A stretch of 38,807 nt of DNA. It comes from Desulfobulbaceae bacterium (GTDB lineage: Bacteria; Desulfobacterota; Desulfobulbia; Desulfobulbales; Desulfocapsaceae). The DNA is taken from positions 1 through 38,807 of the forward strand of contig JAGXHG010000041.1 of NCBI GenBank assembly GCA_024636345.1, read 5' to 3'. Within the stretch, counting starts at the first letter, position 1; every line of letters begins with the position of its first letter. Below, piece after piece: positions 17,850 to 26,181 of this stretch. The position numbers were made by a program, and so were the translations under genes. The notes below the pieces were generated by a model. That model was not told the DNA's origin and did no database searches. It saw only the letters and a program-made list of their open reading frames with translations.

Positions 17850-18421
17850 AGGAGACCTCATAAATATTTTTACTCTTTTTAAAAAAATGATTAACTTGCT
17901 TAAATGAATAATATTTTAAAGCCTGTCAGCAGGCATGAAATAATAGGATAAGATTAATTGCAGCTCTGTCAAGAAAGAGCTGGCTGTTGTCGATTTTTCA
18001 ATTGTAAAAGACCGACCTTGAGAAACAAAGAATACTGCCCTGACCTTTGCCGATGTGCTTGACATCCTGGGTCATTTGGAACCGGTTTAAGGTCGATTCT
18101 GCCCTTAATCTTCTCGGCCGGAAACAACTCGCCTCCCGTGCGACCTGTGTTTTTTTTACCCAGGCCCCACGGGAACTGTACAAAAAGGTTCCAATCAGCA
18201 GGTTCGCTTCCAGCCAACGTTCGGGCCGCGGTCATCCGTAATCCCCTCCACAATAAGGGGTTGGGAAGAATTCATGTTTCTGGCACAGTTACTGCTAGCA
18301 TCCGGCAAGATGAAGAACGATCGTTGTTGTCAACAACATCAGAAATGTTTTACCATTCCACAATGGACCTTCGCAACGTCCACCACAGGAATACCCCAAC
18401 CTTCACCCGGGAGAACCCCAA
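17850..18421. other. 572-bp non-coding stretch between divergent units
   Basis: No convincing gene. It must hold the divergent promoters of the minus-strand lipoprotein/CcdA pair and the plus-strand ABC operon. Weak hairpins are visible, for example CCCGTG at 18136-18141 with CACGGG at 18168-18173, and CCCCT near 18243 with AGGGG near 18257. Short frames on both strands lack ribosome sites and recognisable content. Confidence 0.5.
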
Positions 18422-19096
18422 ATGCCTTTAGTAGCAGCCAGGAACCTGACCAAGACCTATATCAGCGGTGACATCGAGGTCAAGGCGATCCGCGGAGTTG
18501 ATTTCACCATCGAGCCCGCCTCTTTTGTCTCCTTTGTCGGCCCCTCAGGCAGCGGCAAGAGTACCCTGCTCAACATGATCGGCTGCCTCGATCCGCCGAG
18601 CAGCGGTTCTCTCGAAGTGGTCGGCCAGGACGTGACCAGCCTTTCCGCCCGGGACTCGGCCCGTTTTCGCGGCGATCACATCGGTTTTATCTTTCAGGAC
18701 TTCAACCTGATCCCGGTCCTGACCGTCTTTGAAAACATCGAATACCCTTTGCAGATGGTCCAGAACTGGCCCGTTGAACAGCGGCAGCATCGGGTTCAGG
18801 AGCTGCTCGCTGCAGTCGGTATGGAAGGCCAGGGTAACAAGCGACCCAGCCAGATCTCCGGCGGCCAGAAACAGCGGGTGGCCGTGGCCCGGGCCCTGGC
18901 CTCCAAGGCCAAGCTGATCCTGGCCGACGAACCCACCGCCAATCTCGACCGGGTGACCGCCTTTAAAATCATCGACCTGATGAAAAAGATGCGCGATGAA
19001 TTCGGCACTTCCTTTGTCTTTTCCACCCATGACCCAAAAGTGGTCGAGAACGCCGAGATCATCTACACCCTCGAAGACGGAAAGATCCTGCAATAA
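18422..19096 (+). CDS. LolD/MacB-type ABC transporter ATP-binding protein
   Basis: A 224-aa ABC ATPase with Walker A GPSGSGKSTLLN (about residues 39-50), Q-loop FIFQDFNLIPVLT, signature ISGGQKQRVAVARAL, Walker B LILADEPTANLD and the H-loop FSTHDPKV. The FQDFNL...TVFENIEYPL segment is typical of the LolD/MacB/FtsE subgroup, which powers mechanotransmission rather than substrate translocation through the membrane. A GGGAGA ribosome site precedes the ATG. It is the first gene of a four-gene operon with a matching permease 24 nt downstream. Confidence 0.95.
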   Translation: MPLVAARNLTKTYISGDIEVKAIRGVDFTIEPASFVSFVGPSGSGKSTLLNMIGCLDPPSSGSLEVVGQDVTSLSARDSARFRGDHIGFIFQDFNLIPVLTVFENIEYPLQMVQNWPVEQRQHRVQELLAAVGMEGQGNKRPSQISGGQKQRVAVARALASKAKLILADEPTANLDRVTAFKIIDLMKKMRDEFGTSFVFSTHDPKVVENAEIIYTLEDGKILQ

Positions 19097-19120
19097 CACA
19101 CAGCCTCCAAGGAGACAGTC

Positions 19121-20365
19121 ATGCTCAATATCATCAAAATGGCGGCCCGCAATCTGCGCCGTTATCTCAGAAGAACCCTTCTGACTTCTGCCCTGATTAC
19201 CATGGGCGTGGTCTCGGTCCTTCTTTTCGTCTCGGTTTCAGGCTCATTCAAGGCCATGATGGTCGGCCAGATTACTGATTCCATGCTCGGCCACCTGCAG
19301 ATTCACGGCAAGGGCTACCTCTCGTCCATGGACAACCTGCCCATGAACATGAACCTGACCGGCAAACAGGTCACCAAGGTCCAGGAGATCCTGGATAGCA
19401 ACAAGGCAGTGGAGTCCTACTCCATGCGGATCAAGTTCGGGGCCATGTTTTCCAATTATAACGAGACCACCAATATCCGCCTCAACGCTGTTGATCCTGA
19501 ACAGGAGCTGAAAACCGTGCCCCTGTTAGCCGACCGTATCCTCGAAGGCGAGAAAGAGGGCCTGCTTCTGCCGGGCGAGATCCTGATCCCGGAACTGATC
19601 GCCAAGGGCATGAAGGTGGCGATCGGAGACAGTGTCGTCCTGGTGGCCACCAACAAGGATGGCTCAGTCAACGGCCAACCCTTTACGGTTCGTGGTATTT
19701 TGGAGGGCATCTCCGGCCCGGGCGGCCGTGACGGCTATGTCGGTCTGGCGGATGCCCGCTCACTGCTGCGCATGGAAGAGCAGGAGATCAGCGAGATTGC
19801 CATCCGCCTGACGAATCCCGACCAGATGAAGGGGGTCTTTGGACAGCTCGAGAGCGCCCTTGGTGAATTCAAGAACAAGAAGGACAAACCTGTCTTTGAG
19901 ATCCACACCTGGGAGAAGATCTCGCCCTTTTTCAATATTGCCCAGATGATCGACCTGATGACCTTTTTCATCAAGATCATGCTGGTGGCCATCGTCCTGG
20001 TGAGCATCATGAATGTCATGATCATGGCCGTCTATGAACGGATCAACGAGATCGGGACCATCGCCGCCATCGGCACTGGACCCGGCAAGATTCTGGCCCT
20101 GTTCCTCACGGAGGGGCTTCTTCTCGGACTGCTGGGCACGGCAATCGGGGTCTCTATCAGCCTGATTGCAATCATGACCATGAACGCCACCCAGATCAGC
20201 TTTGACTTCGGCCGCCAACAGGGTCTGCTTCTGGCCCCGACCATCGGCGCCGGTGACGTGATCACCATCTCGATCATCGTCATCGGCATCGCCGTTCTCG
20301 GCAGCCTGCAGCCGGCCTGGAAGGCCTCGCGGATGGATCCGATCGAGGCCCTGCGTCATGTCTGA
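19121..20365 (+). CDS. FtsX/MacB/LolC-type ABC permease
   Basis: A 414-aa permease with the four-helix layout of the MacB/LolCE group: one N-terminal membrane segment (about 19-42), a large periplasmic domain (about 43-270, beginning FKAMMVGQITDSMLGHLQIH), then three membrane segments (about 283-310, 325-355 and 380-402). The cytoplasmic coupling motif YERINEIGTIAAIGTGPG joins the second and third. The C-terminus, SRMDPIEALRHV, is the family signature. A GGAG ribosome site precedes the ATG. With the upstream ATPase it forms a transporter. The LolA-like and barrel proteins encoded next suggest it hands lipids or lipoproteins to the periplasm and outer membrane. Confidence 0.93.
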   Translation: MLNIIKMAARNLRRYLRRTLLTSALITMGVVSVLLFVSVSGSFKAMMVGQITDSMLGHLQIHGKGYLSSMDNLPMNMNLTGKQVTKVQEILDSNKAVESYSMRIKFGAMFSNYNETTNIRLNAVDPEQELKTVPLLADRILEGEKEGLLLPGEILIPELIAKGMKVAIGDSVVLVATNKDGSVNGQPFTVRGILEGISGPGGRDGYVGLADARSLLRMEEQEISEIAIRLTNPDQMKGVFGQLESALGEFKNKKDKPVFEIHTWEKISPFFNIAQMIDLMTFFIKIMLVAIVLVSIMNVMIMAVYERINEIGTIAAIGTGPGKILALFLTEGLLLGLLGTAIGVSISLIAIMTMNATQISFDFGRQQGLLLAPTIGAGDVITISIIVIGIAVLGSLQPAWKASRMDPIEALRHV

Positions 20366-20416
20366 CCAGAGAGAAACAACCGTTTTTTCCTTTTTAAAAC
20401 AAACACAGGGACCATT

Positions 20417-21166
20417 ATGAAGAGAGCTAAATCCTTTTCCATTTTTTTTGCGGCCTGCTGCGTCGTGCTGTTCAGCCTCTCACCTGCGCTGGCCGTCGAC
20501 GGCAACGAAATCCTCCGGCAGGTCGACCGCAACATGCAGCCTGAGAGTTACGAGATGTACCGCAAGCTGATCAATATCGAGCCCGACGGCAAGAAAAAGG
20601 AGTTTGTCCTTTACTCGGTCAAAAAAGGGGCCAACAAGATGGTCGCCCTCTTCCTCGATCCCGCCAGCGAAAAAGGACGGGCCACCCTGCGCCTCGATGA
20701 TAACATGTGGCTCTACATCCCCAATGTGGGCAAGCCCTTGCGCATCACCAGCCTGCAGTCCGTAGTTGGCGGGGTCTTCAACAATTCCGACATCCTTCGC
20801 CTGGACTACGGCCTTGAGTACGACGCGACCGAGATCACGGACGAAGGCGAGACCTATCTGCTTAATCTCAAGGCCAAGACTTCTGCTGTGGCCTATGACA
20901 ACCTGAAGATGGTGGTCGACAAGAAAACCCTGCTGCCCACCACTATCGAGTGCTTTGCAGCAAGCGGCATGCTGATCAAGACCCTGCGCTACTCCAAGGT
21001 CCAGGATTTCGGTGATGACCTGGTTCGACCCTCAATGCTCGAGACTGACAGCCCGCTCTACAAGGACTACACCTCGGTGATGCTCTGGGCCAAAATTGCC
21101 AAAAAAGAGCTGGACGACGAGGTCTTCACCCTCAACTACCTGTCCAAGGTTGAGGAGCTGCGCTAA
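20417..21166 (+). CDS. LolA-like outer membrane lipoprotein-sorting protein
   Basis: A 249-aa periplasmic protein with a clear signal peptide (residues 1-26, ending SPALA before VDGNE). The mature part matches the LolA-like, outer membrane lipoprotein-sorting family: GNEILRQVDRNMQPESYEM, then successive strands with LRLDDNMWLYIPNVGKPLRI, a diagnostic segment, and KMVVDKKTLLPTTIECF. LolA-fold proteins carry acyl chains in a half-open barrel. It follows the ABC permease by 51 nt, with the barrel gene 5 nt after it. It probably shuttles the ABC transporter's substrate across the periplasm; lipoprotein versus lipid cargo cannot be told from sequence. Confidence 0.9.
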   Translation: MKRAKSFSIFFAACCVVLFSLSPALAVDGNEILRQVDRNMQPESYEMYRKLINIEPDGKKKEFVLYSVKKGANKMVALFLDPASEKGRATLRLDDNMWLYIPNVGKPLRITSLQSVVGGVFNNSDILRLDYGLEYDATEITDEGETYLLNLKAKTSAVAYDNLKMVVDKKTLLPTTIECFAASGMLIKTLRYSKVQDFGDDLVRPSMLETDSPLYKDYTSVMLWAKIAKKELDDEVFTLNYLSKVEELR

Positions 21167-21171
21167 GCGCT

Positions 21172-22488
21172 ATGACTGGATTTACCGTCCGCCTGCCTCT
21201 CACCTCCTCTCTGTTGACCCTGCTCCTGCTGTGTTCGCATGCTGAGTCCAGGGCTGCTGATGATTTCAGCTTTGATCTGAGTTCTTTTGAGAAAAAGCCT
21301 CTGGAATGGGGCGGGTTTGGAGAGGTTAAATTCGAGCATATGGACATCGGCCAGGACTCTGCCCTGGCCCGGATCAACCTCTATGACCAGCCGCGTTCTG
21401 ATCTCGACCGGCTGAGCACCGCCCTGCAGTTGGACGGCCGCTACAGCCGGGGGATCACCTCCTTCACCTGGGTTCTCAAGGCCACGGCCCAGCAGGACCA
21501 GCTGGCCTGGGATGACACGGCCGATATCTACGAGGCCACGCTCGAGTTTAAACCAACGGCTGCAGCCAGTTTCACCGCCGGTAAAAAGGCCTACAAATGG
21601 GGCAAGGGCTATGCATGGAACCCGGTGGGTTTCATCAACCGGCCCAAGGACGCCAACAACCCGGAAGAGGCCCTTGAAGGCTATATCGTCGGTGAACTCG
21701 ATCTGATCCACAGCATGGAAGGCCCTTTGAGCACCGTGGCCTTGACCACGGCCGCCCTCCCGGTATGGCAGGGGGTTAATGAGGATTTTGGTGAGGAAAA
21801 TCAGGTTAATCTGGCAGCCAAGATCTATCTCCTCTACCACGACACCGACATCGACCTGATGGTCTTTGAAGGCGACAGCCGTTCCAGCCGCTACGGGATC
21901 GACTTTTCCCGCAATATGTACACCAACTTCGAGATCCACGGTGAACTTGCCTATATTCCCGAGCTCAGGCAATCGCTGCTCAACGCCGACAACACCCTTG
22001 GCAGCCTGGAGCGTTCGGTCCTGTCAACCCTGCTCGGTATCCGCTATCTGAGCGAAAATGATCTGACCTCAATCATCGAATACTATCATAACGGGAGCGG
22101 CTACAGCGAGAATGAGCTGGCCGGTTTCTTACAACTGATCCATGACGGTTATACCGAGTTCCTGATAAACGGCTCCGAGATCCTGCTCGCCCAAGCCGGG
22201 CTGGCCAGCCTGCGCGGTTATGGCAGACCGCAGCCGGGCCGTAATTATCTCTACGCCAGATTCACCCAGAAAGATCCTTTTGATCTTCTCTACGTCTCAC
22301 CAGGCCTGACCGCTATCGTCAATCTCGATGACCAGAGCTGGTCCCTGAGTCCGGAAGTGGTCTACAGCGGCTGGACCAACTGGGAACTGCTACTCCGCAT
22401 GTCTCTGACCGGCGGTGACTCCCTCACTGAATTTGGCAGCAAACTCTTCCACAACAAGGCGGAGATGCGCCTGCGCTACTTCTTCTAA
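21172..22488 (+). CDS. Outer membrane beta-barrel protein of the ABC/LolA-like operon
   Basis: A 438-aa protein with a signal peptide (residues 1-29, ending ESRA before ADDF), followed by many amphipathic strands of alternating polarity and a C-terminal Phe preceded by aromatic/hydrophobic residues (RLRYFF), the usual end of an outer-membrane barrel. Motifs include WGGFGEVKFEHMD near the start and KKAYKWGKGYAWNPVGFI around residue 140, seen in DUF1302-like porins. It starts 5 nt after the LolA-like gene stop, so it is coupled to it. It may be the outer-membrane endpoint of the export system. No specific substrate can be inferred. Confidence 0.82.
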   Translation: MTGFTVRLPLTSSLLTLLLLCSHAESRAADDFSFDLSSFEKKPLEWGGFGEVKFEHMDIGQDSALARINLYDQPRSDLDRLSTALQLDGRYSRGITSFTWVLKATAQQDQLAWDDTADIYEATLEFKPTAAASFTAGKKAYKWGKGYAWNPVGFINRPKDANNPEEALEGYIVGELDLIHSMEGPLSTVALTTAALPVWQGVNEDFGEENQVNLAAKIYLLYHDTDIDLMVFEGDSRSSRYGIDFSRNMYTNFEIHGELAYIPELRQSLLNADNTLGSLERSVLSTLLGIRYLSENDLTSIIEYYHNGSGYSENELAGFLQLIHDGYTEFLINGSEILLAQAGLASLRGYGRPQPGRNYLYARFTQKDPFDLLYVSPGLTAIVNLDDQSWSLSPEVVYSGWTNWELLLRMSLTGGDSLTEFGSKLFHNKAEMRLRYFF

Positions 22489-23041
22489 CCCCTGAATAGG
22501 GGATAAAAACTGCGATTAGTTGAAAGCAACAAACCCACCGTGAACAGTGACTTGAAATAGGGGACATCAGAACATGAAAAATCACACACAACCCAGTTAA
22601 TGAACGGATCAAGCGCAAGTATTGCGCTTTTCTTCGTGGCAAGCTGGGTGGCTTTGGGCAGGCTTGCCCGTGGTTTGTTTTGCTGTGGCAAAAATCAAAG
22701 AGACGCTCAAGGGTGTTGGTTGCCATGTACTCGTTCAAAGATAGCGATACAGTCAAGGAGAACGGTAAATTGCTGGAGGGGAGAGATGGGGAAGCGGTAG
22801 AGTGACCTTCCCCCTATAAACTGAACCAGATCGAACAACAGTTTTGATATGCAGATGCAAAAAGTTTGAAAATGCCCTGGGTATTAAAAAAAAACCCCTC
22901 AAGTATATTCCGCCGCTTGTACAGTCAAAACAATGTATATACGCCGATAAATGAAGGGAGGGACAAGCACAGCTTTTTCTTTTGAGTGTGTCGATGATGC
23001 CGGGTTAGTGTGATATCATCTGACCGGCATCTGACGGAACG
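22489..23041. other. 550-bp stretch with no convincing gene
   Basis: This lies between the outer-membrane operon and the tRNA fragment. Frames up to about 110 codons exist on the minus strand (22424-22756), but they overlap the barrel gene, lack a ribosome site and show no recognisable domain. A small hairpin, GGGGAAG / CTTCCCC, lies near 22789-22815. It may contain old insertion debris outside the island. Confidence 0.4.
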
Positions 23042-23071
23042 AAAAAGGGTTTGCGAGAATTTCGCAAACCC
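23042..23071 (-). terminator. Rho-independent terminator of the tRNA-Arg locus
   Basis: GGGTTTGCGA (23047-23056) and TCGCAAACCC (23062-23071) form a 10-bp stem with a 5-nt loop. On the minus strand it is followed by five T residues (23046-23042). It starts 8 nt beyond the CCA end of the tRNA fragment and so belongs to the original tRNA transcript. Confidence 0.85.
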
Positions 23072-23079
23072 TGTGTTGT

Positions 23080-23129
23080 TGGTGCGCCCGGCTGGATTCG
23101 AACCAGCGGCCTACGGATTAGAAGTCCGT
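23080..23129 (-). other. Truncated tRNA-Arg(TCT) 3' half; probable att site at island left end
   Basis: On the minus strand the sequence reads as the 3' half of a tRNA: anticodon stem ACGGA/TCCGT with loop CTTCTAA (anticodon TCT, plus-strand 23120-23122), variable loop, T-arm GCTGG-TTCGAAT-CCAGC, acceptor strand CGGGCGC, discriminator A and encoded CCA (ending at 23080). Upstream of the anticodon stem (beyond 23129) no D-arm or 5' acceptor strand is present. This is the displaced 3' segment expected at one end of an element integrated in a tRNA gene. The intact copy should lie at the other end, outside this window. Confidence 0.85.
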
Positions 23130-23361
23130 GTTTCACGCAAATACCCAGAAAGACTATCTCGTGTTTATCTTGTATCTTCTTGCACTTACCTATTGACTTG
23201 CCCTCCTTATATTGTATCATTTGAGCTATAAATAGACCACTTTTACCGAGCCACATAGTACCGGCATAGTACGGAAAACGGCCCTGTAGCCCACGGATTC
23301 ATTCGAGAATGGTACCTTGTGCCATAGTATCAGGATGGCCAGAACTGCCAAAAGGAAAAAA

Positions 23362-24570
23362 ATGAGCAAGGAAAACAAGTTTAAGTTTACCGATGAGCGG
23401 TTACGCAAGATTGAACCGGCCGAGGTTGGTAAGAGAGCATTTTACTACGATGACGACACCAAAGGCTTGCGCCTGGCAGTGACCGACAAAGGCACAAAGA
23501 CCTTTCAGTTCCAGGCGTGGAGTCCTGTGAAACAACGGCCCATTGGTCAAACCCTGGGAAAATCGCCAGAAATGCCACTGCAAGAGGCCAGAGGCAAGGC
23601 TATTGCTCTTCTGGCAGCTATCCGTGATGGTGAAGACCCTGAGCTTGATAAACAGCAAAGGCGGGAGACATTGACCATGACCGAGCTTCTTGAAATCTAT
23701 ATGCGAGAACATTCCAGGCCACACAAGAAATCATGGAAAGATGATGATGGCAAGATTCGCCTGCACCTGAATCCTACTTTTGGTAAGAGGCTTGTTACCG
23801 AGATCACGACTGATATGGTGCGTTCCTGGCATTCAGGTCTATGCAAGACCATGACACCGGCGGCGGCGAATCGCCACTTGGCATTATTAAAGGTGGTTTA
23901 CAATGCGACCCTTCCCGACATACCTAATCCTTGCCGGATGGTGAGGATGTATAAAGAACACTCCAGAGACCGTTTTCTACAGCCGGATGAGCTTGGAAAG
24001 TTCTTTCAGGCAGTGGCGGCAGAACGCACCGAGGGGAGTCCTGATATTGCCGATTATGTTTTTCTGAGCCTGCATACTGGAGCCAGAAGGACAAACGTCC
24101 TGGCTATGCAATGGAAGGAGATTGATTTTAATCTTTTGCAATGGCGTATCCCTGGTGAACAATCCAAGAACAATAGTATCATGCTTGTACCTCTTGTGGG
24201 TGAAGTCCTGGAGGTATTGAACCGGCGGCGGCAGACGGCAAGTAGTGTCTTTGTCTTCCCTGGATCTGGCAAGACTGGCCACCTGCAAGAACCTCGCAGG
24301 GGCTGGCTACGCATCCTTGAACGTGCCGGCCTTGAAGGTGTGCGGCTTCATGATCTGCGACGAACTATGGGTAGTTATCAGACTATCTGCGGGGCCTCAA
24401 CTGCCATTGTAGGCCGTACCCTGGGACATAAGAACCCGACAAGTACAGCGGTCTACGCACGCATGACCCTTGACCCTGTCCGTGATGCCATGGAAAAGGC
24501 CGTGGCTTTGATGCACCAGGCTGCGGTTATGCCAGTGGAAGAGAAGATTGTTAATTTCAAGAAAGGATAG
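23362..24570 (+). CDS. P4-type tyrosine recombinase (integrase)
   Basis: A 402-aa integrase with an N-terminal arm-binding domain of the DUF4102 kind (residues about 8-95, FYYDDDTKGLRLAVT), a core-binding domain (about 105-200) and a complete catalytic domain: R242 (TGARRTNV), H330 and R333 (HDLRRT), H356 (LGHKNP) and nucleophile Y365 (TAVYARM). The ATG at 23362 has an AAGGA ribosome site; an upstream in-frame start at 23317 does not. It sits 230 nt inside the truncated tRNA-Arg, in the expected arrangement for an element that targets the 3' end of that tRNA. Confidence 0.95.
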   Translation: MSKENKFKFTDERLRKIEPAEVGKRAFYYDDDTKGLRLAVTDKGTKTFQFQAWSPVKQRPIGQTLGKSPEMPLQEARGKAIALLAAIRDGEDPELDKQQRRETLTMTELLEIYMREHSRPHKKSWKDDDGKIRLHLNPTFGKRLVTEITTDMVRSWHSGLCKTMTPAAANRHLALLKVVYNATLPDIPNPCRMVRMYKEHSRDRFLQPDELGKFFQAVAAERTEGSPDIADYVFLSLHTGARRTNVLAMQWKEIDFNLLQWRIPGEQSKNNSIMLVPLVGEVLEVLNRRRQTASSVFVFPGSGKTGHLQEPRRGWLRILERAGLEGVRLHDLRRTMGSYQTICGASTAIVGRTLGHKNPTSTAVYARMTLDPVRDAMEKAVALMHQAAVMPVEEKIVNFKKG

Positions 24571-24580
24571 CTCCCTTGTC

Positions 24581-24697
24581 TAATCAGAGATGGAGAACGG
24601 CAAGCGGCCCATCGGCAAGGAGAACGCAAAGAAGCTGGCTGAGGTGTTGCACACGGACTACAGGGTATTTCTTATAACAACTTTTCTGACGGGATAG
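24581..24697 (+). pseudogene. Remnant of an XRE/HigA-type helix-turn-helix protein
   Basis: After a stop codon at 24581 the frame reads SEMENGKRPIGKENAKKLAE then VLHTDYRVFL and ends at 24697. This is the recognition-helix-to-end portion of small HTH antitoxin-like repressors (typical wording: S..ENGKRPIGK..AK.LA..L..DYRVFL). The N-terminal helices are absent and no partner toxin is present next to it, so it is a truncated leftover, perhaps of an ancestral toxin-antitoxin pair. Confidence 0.55.
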
Positions 24698-24777
24698 GAG
24701 GACGACCCCAACAAGTCGTTCCCTTGATACGATTCCAAGCGGATCTTCTCAAGGATTCAATTACAAGGAGTAAAAAT

Positions 24778-25524
24778 TTGGAAACTTGGAGTGTACCATA
24801 TTGCAACTTTGATGAACTGGCGAAAGAATGCCACAATAACGTGGAAAGACTGTTGAATACGACAATGGGTAAAACACTTCCTTTGCACTATTGGTATCAA
24901 GGAACTGTCGGATATTTCAAGGAGAGGTTGATTACTGGTAAGGGTTGTTTTTTATTACACTCAGAAAGGAAATATAACGGTACCCTCCAACTCGTATGCT
25001 CTGCTGCAAGCGAACAATTGATAAAGGAATTTGGCATTGGCGGTTTTTTCTTAGGCGGAAAGGACTTTAACGGTCTCTGTTCTATAATGGGCGGGCAGGA
25101 GTTTTATGTTGTCGGTTCTATAATAGACGAAAAGGAATATGTCATACATCCCCCAATAAATCTTTCTCGGAAAGAACTGCTTGTCAGGACAGAAGATGTA
25201 GAGTGCTTGAGGCGGGAATACCCTGAGTTTTTCTGTGCACCGGTGATTGTTGAGACACCCCCTGATCCCACGGTCCGTCCGGCCAAAATATCTCCAAAGA
25301 GAATAACAACCCATCAAAAAGTAATAGGGATCTTTACAATAAAAAATTATGAAGGGAATTCAAAATTTATGATAGGGAATAGGTTGAATGCTTTGGCAAT
25401 AGAAAAAGATCTTTTAGCAACATTATCACCCAAATATTCCGACGAAGGAATTAAGCCTGGGGTGATACGAAAATTAATCCGTGATGCAGTGGCCAGCATA
25501 AAAGATAATTTAATCCCAGATTGA
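24778..25524 (+). CDS. Hypothetical protein of the integrative element (248 aa)
   Basis: I do not recognise this protein. It is 248 aa from a TTG codon (24778) with an excellent ribosome site (AAGGAG, seven bases spacing); a longer frame begins at another TTG at 24724. It is soluble, with no signal or membrane segment. The N-terminal two thirds is mixed alpha/beta (Tyr/Trp-rich YWYQGTVGYFKE; GIGGFFLGGKDFNG), followed by a Pro-rich linker (PPDPTVRPAKISPK) and a basic C-terminal helical segment ending VIRKLIRDAVASIKDNLIPD, which could be a small DNA-binding or oligomerisation domain. It lies between the integrase and the AlpA-like gene, ending 40 nt before a strong terminator, so it belongs to the element core. 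Confidence 0.75.
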   Translation: METWSVPYCNFDELAKECHNNVERLLNTTMGKTLPLHYWYQGTVGYFKERLITGKGCFLLHSERKYNGTLQLVCSAASEQLIKEFGIGGFFLGGKDFNGLCSIMGGQEFYVVGSIIDEKEYVIHPPINLSRKELLVRTEDVECLRREYPEFFCAPVIVETPPDPTVRPAKISPKRITTHQKVIGIFTIKNYEGNSKFMIGNRLNALAIEKDLLATLSPKYSDEGIKPGVIRKLIRDAVASIKDNLIPD

Positions 25525-25564
25525 TTTCTCTTTTTTGGAAAGAGAAAAGAAATATAACATATTG

Positions 25565-25607
25565 AAAAAAATGGCAAATACCAGATTGGTATTTGCCATT
25601 TTTTTTT
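25565..25607. terminator. Bidirectional Rho-independent terminator
   Basis: GGCAAATACC (25573-25582) and GGTATTTGCC (25588-25597) form the core of an 18-bp stem with a 5-nt loop. It is flanked by an A-run on the left and a T-run (to 25607) on the right, so it can work in both directions. It follows the 248-aa hypothetical gene. Confidence 0.9.
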
Positions 25608-25727
25608 GGCGTTTTCCGCAGAAAGTTATTGAAAGTATAGTTTACTGCTCCCTGAATACCGCAAGAATTATATTCAAATATGGAATGGTCCTTTTTGAAT
25701 ATATTCTAACATTTAAGGAGATGCACC

Positions 25728-25964
25728 ATGCCTGAGCCCAAGTCTGTCACCACCAATCAAACAAGCAATATTGATCAGCAGCCACCAAGGCCTTTGGTAT
25801 TTAATGATGTCGAGGCAGCAAGAATTCTTGGATTACAACCATCCACATTACGGAAGTGGAGAAGCCAGGGAGTTGGACCTGTTTATATAAAATTGGGCAG
25901 GATCACAAAATATTCCATGGCAGACTTGGAGAGGTTTGTCGAAAAGCAGAAGGTAACACGGTAA
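25728..25964 (+). CDS. AlpA/excisionase-like helix-turn-helix protein
   Basis: A 78-aa protein with a MerR-like winged helix: LVFNDVEAARILGLQPSTLR (residues about 24-43), then KWRSQGVGPVYIKLGRITKY with the RxxxY wing of excisionase/AlpA DNA-binding proteins, and YSMADLERFVEKQK. An AAGGAG ribosome site precedes the ATG. In P4-like elements such proteins activate integrase/excision or the replication module. Its place between the integrase and the primase-helicase gene fits that role. Confidence 0.88.
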   Translation: MPEPKSVTTNQTSNIDQQPPRPLVFNDVEAARILGLQPSTLRKWRSQGVGPVYIKLGRITKYSMADLERFVEKQKVTR

Positions 25965-25979
25965 TGGCGCCAAATAAAA

Positions 25980-26024
25980 AAGCCATCTTGTCCACCAAGG
26001 CTGGTCACCTGGGCAAGATGGCTT
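25980..26024. repeat. Stem-loop upstream of the replication gene
   Basis: AAGCCATCTTG (25980-25990) pairs with CAAGATGGCTT (26014-26024), and the stem extends inward by a few more pairs. On the minus strand it is followed by a T-rich tract, so it could terminate leftward transcription. It could equally be a structured site for the replication protein. It lies 14 nt after the AlpA-like gene in a 334-bp gap without genes. Confidence 0.5.
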
Positions 26025-26181
26025 CAAAAAATAAAAATCTAAAAAAATATACCCAGTTATTCACCATTGTTCAATCCATATCTTTGAAGCACAATTCTTG
26101 GCGACTGTCCTGCTGGTGTGCAATCAGCCAGGGAAGTTTTCAGATAAAAAAAATCGCTATAACTCGCATATTCAATTTGCT

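Noticed and set aside
17969..18253. 94-codon minus-strand frame upstream of the ABC operon
   Set aside because: No ribosome site, no recognisable content, and it lies in a region that must hold divergent promoters.
22424..22756. 110-codon minus-strand frame after the barrel gene
   Set aside because: It overlaps the end of the barrel gene on the other strand and shows no domain, signal or ribosome site.
23010..23231. Plus-strand frame containing RPAGFEPAAYGLEVR
   Set aside because: This is the well-known false protein produced by translating the complement of a tRNA; it overlaps the tRNA-Arg fragment and its terminator.
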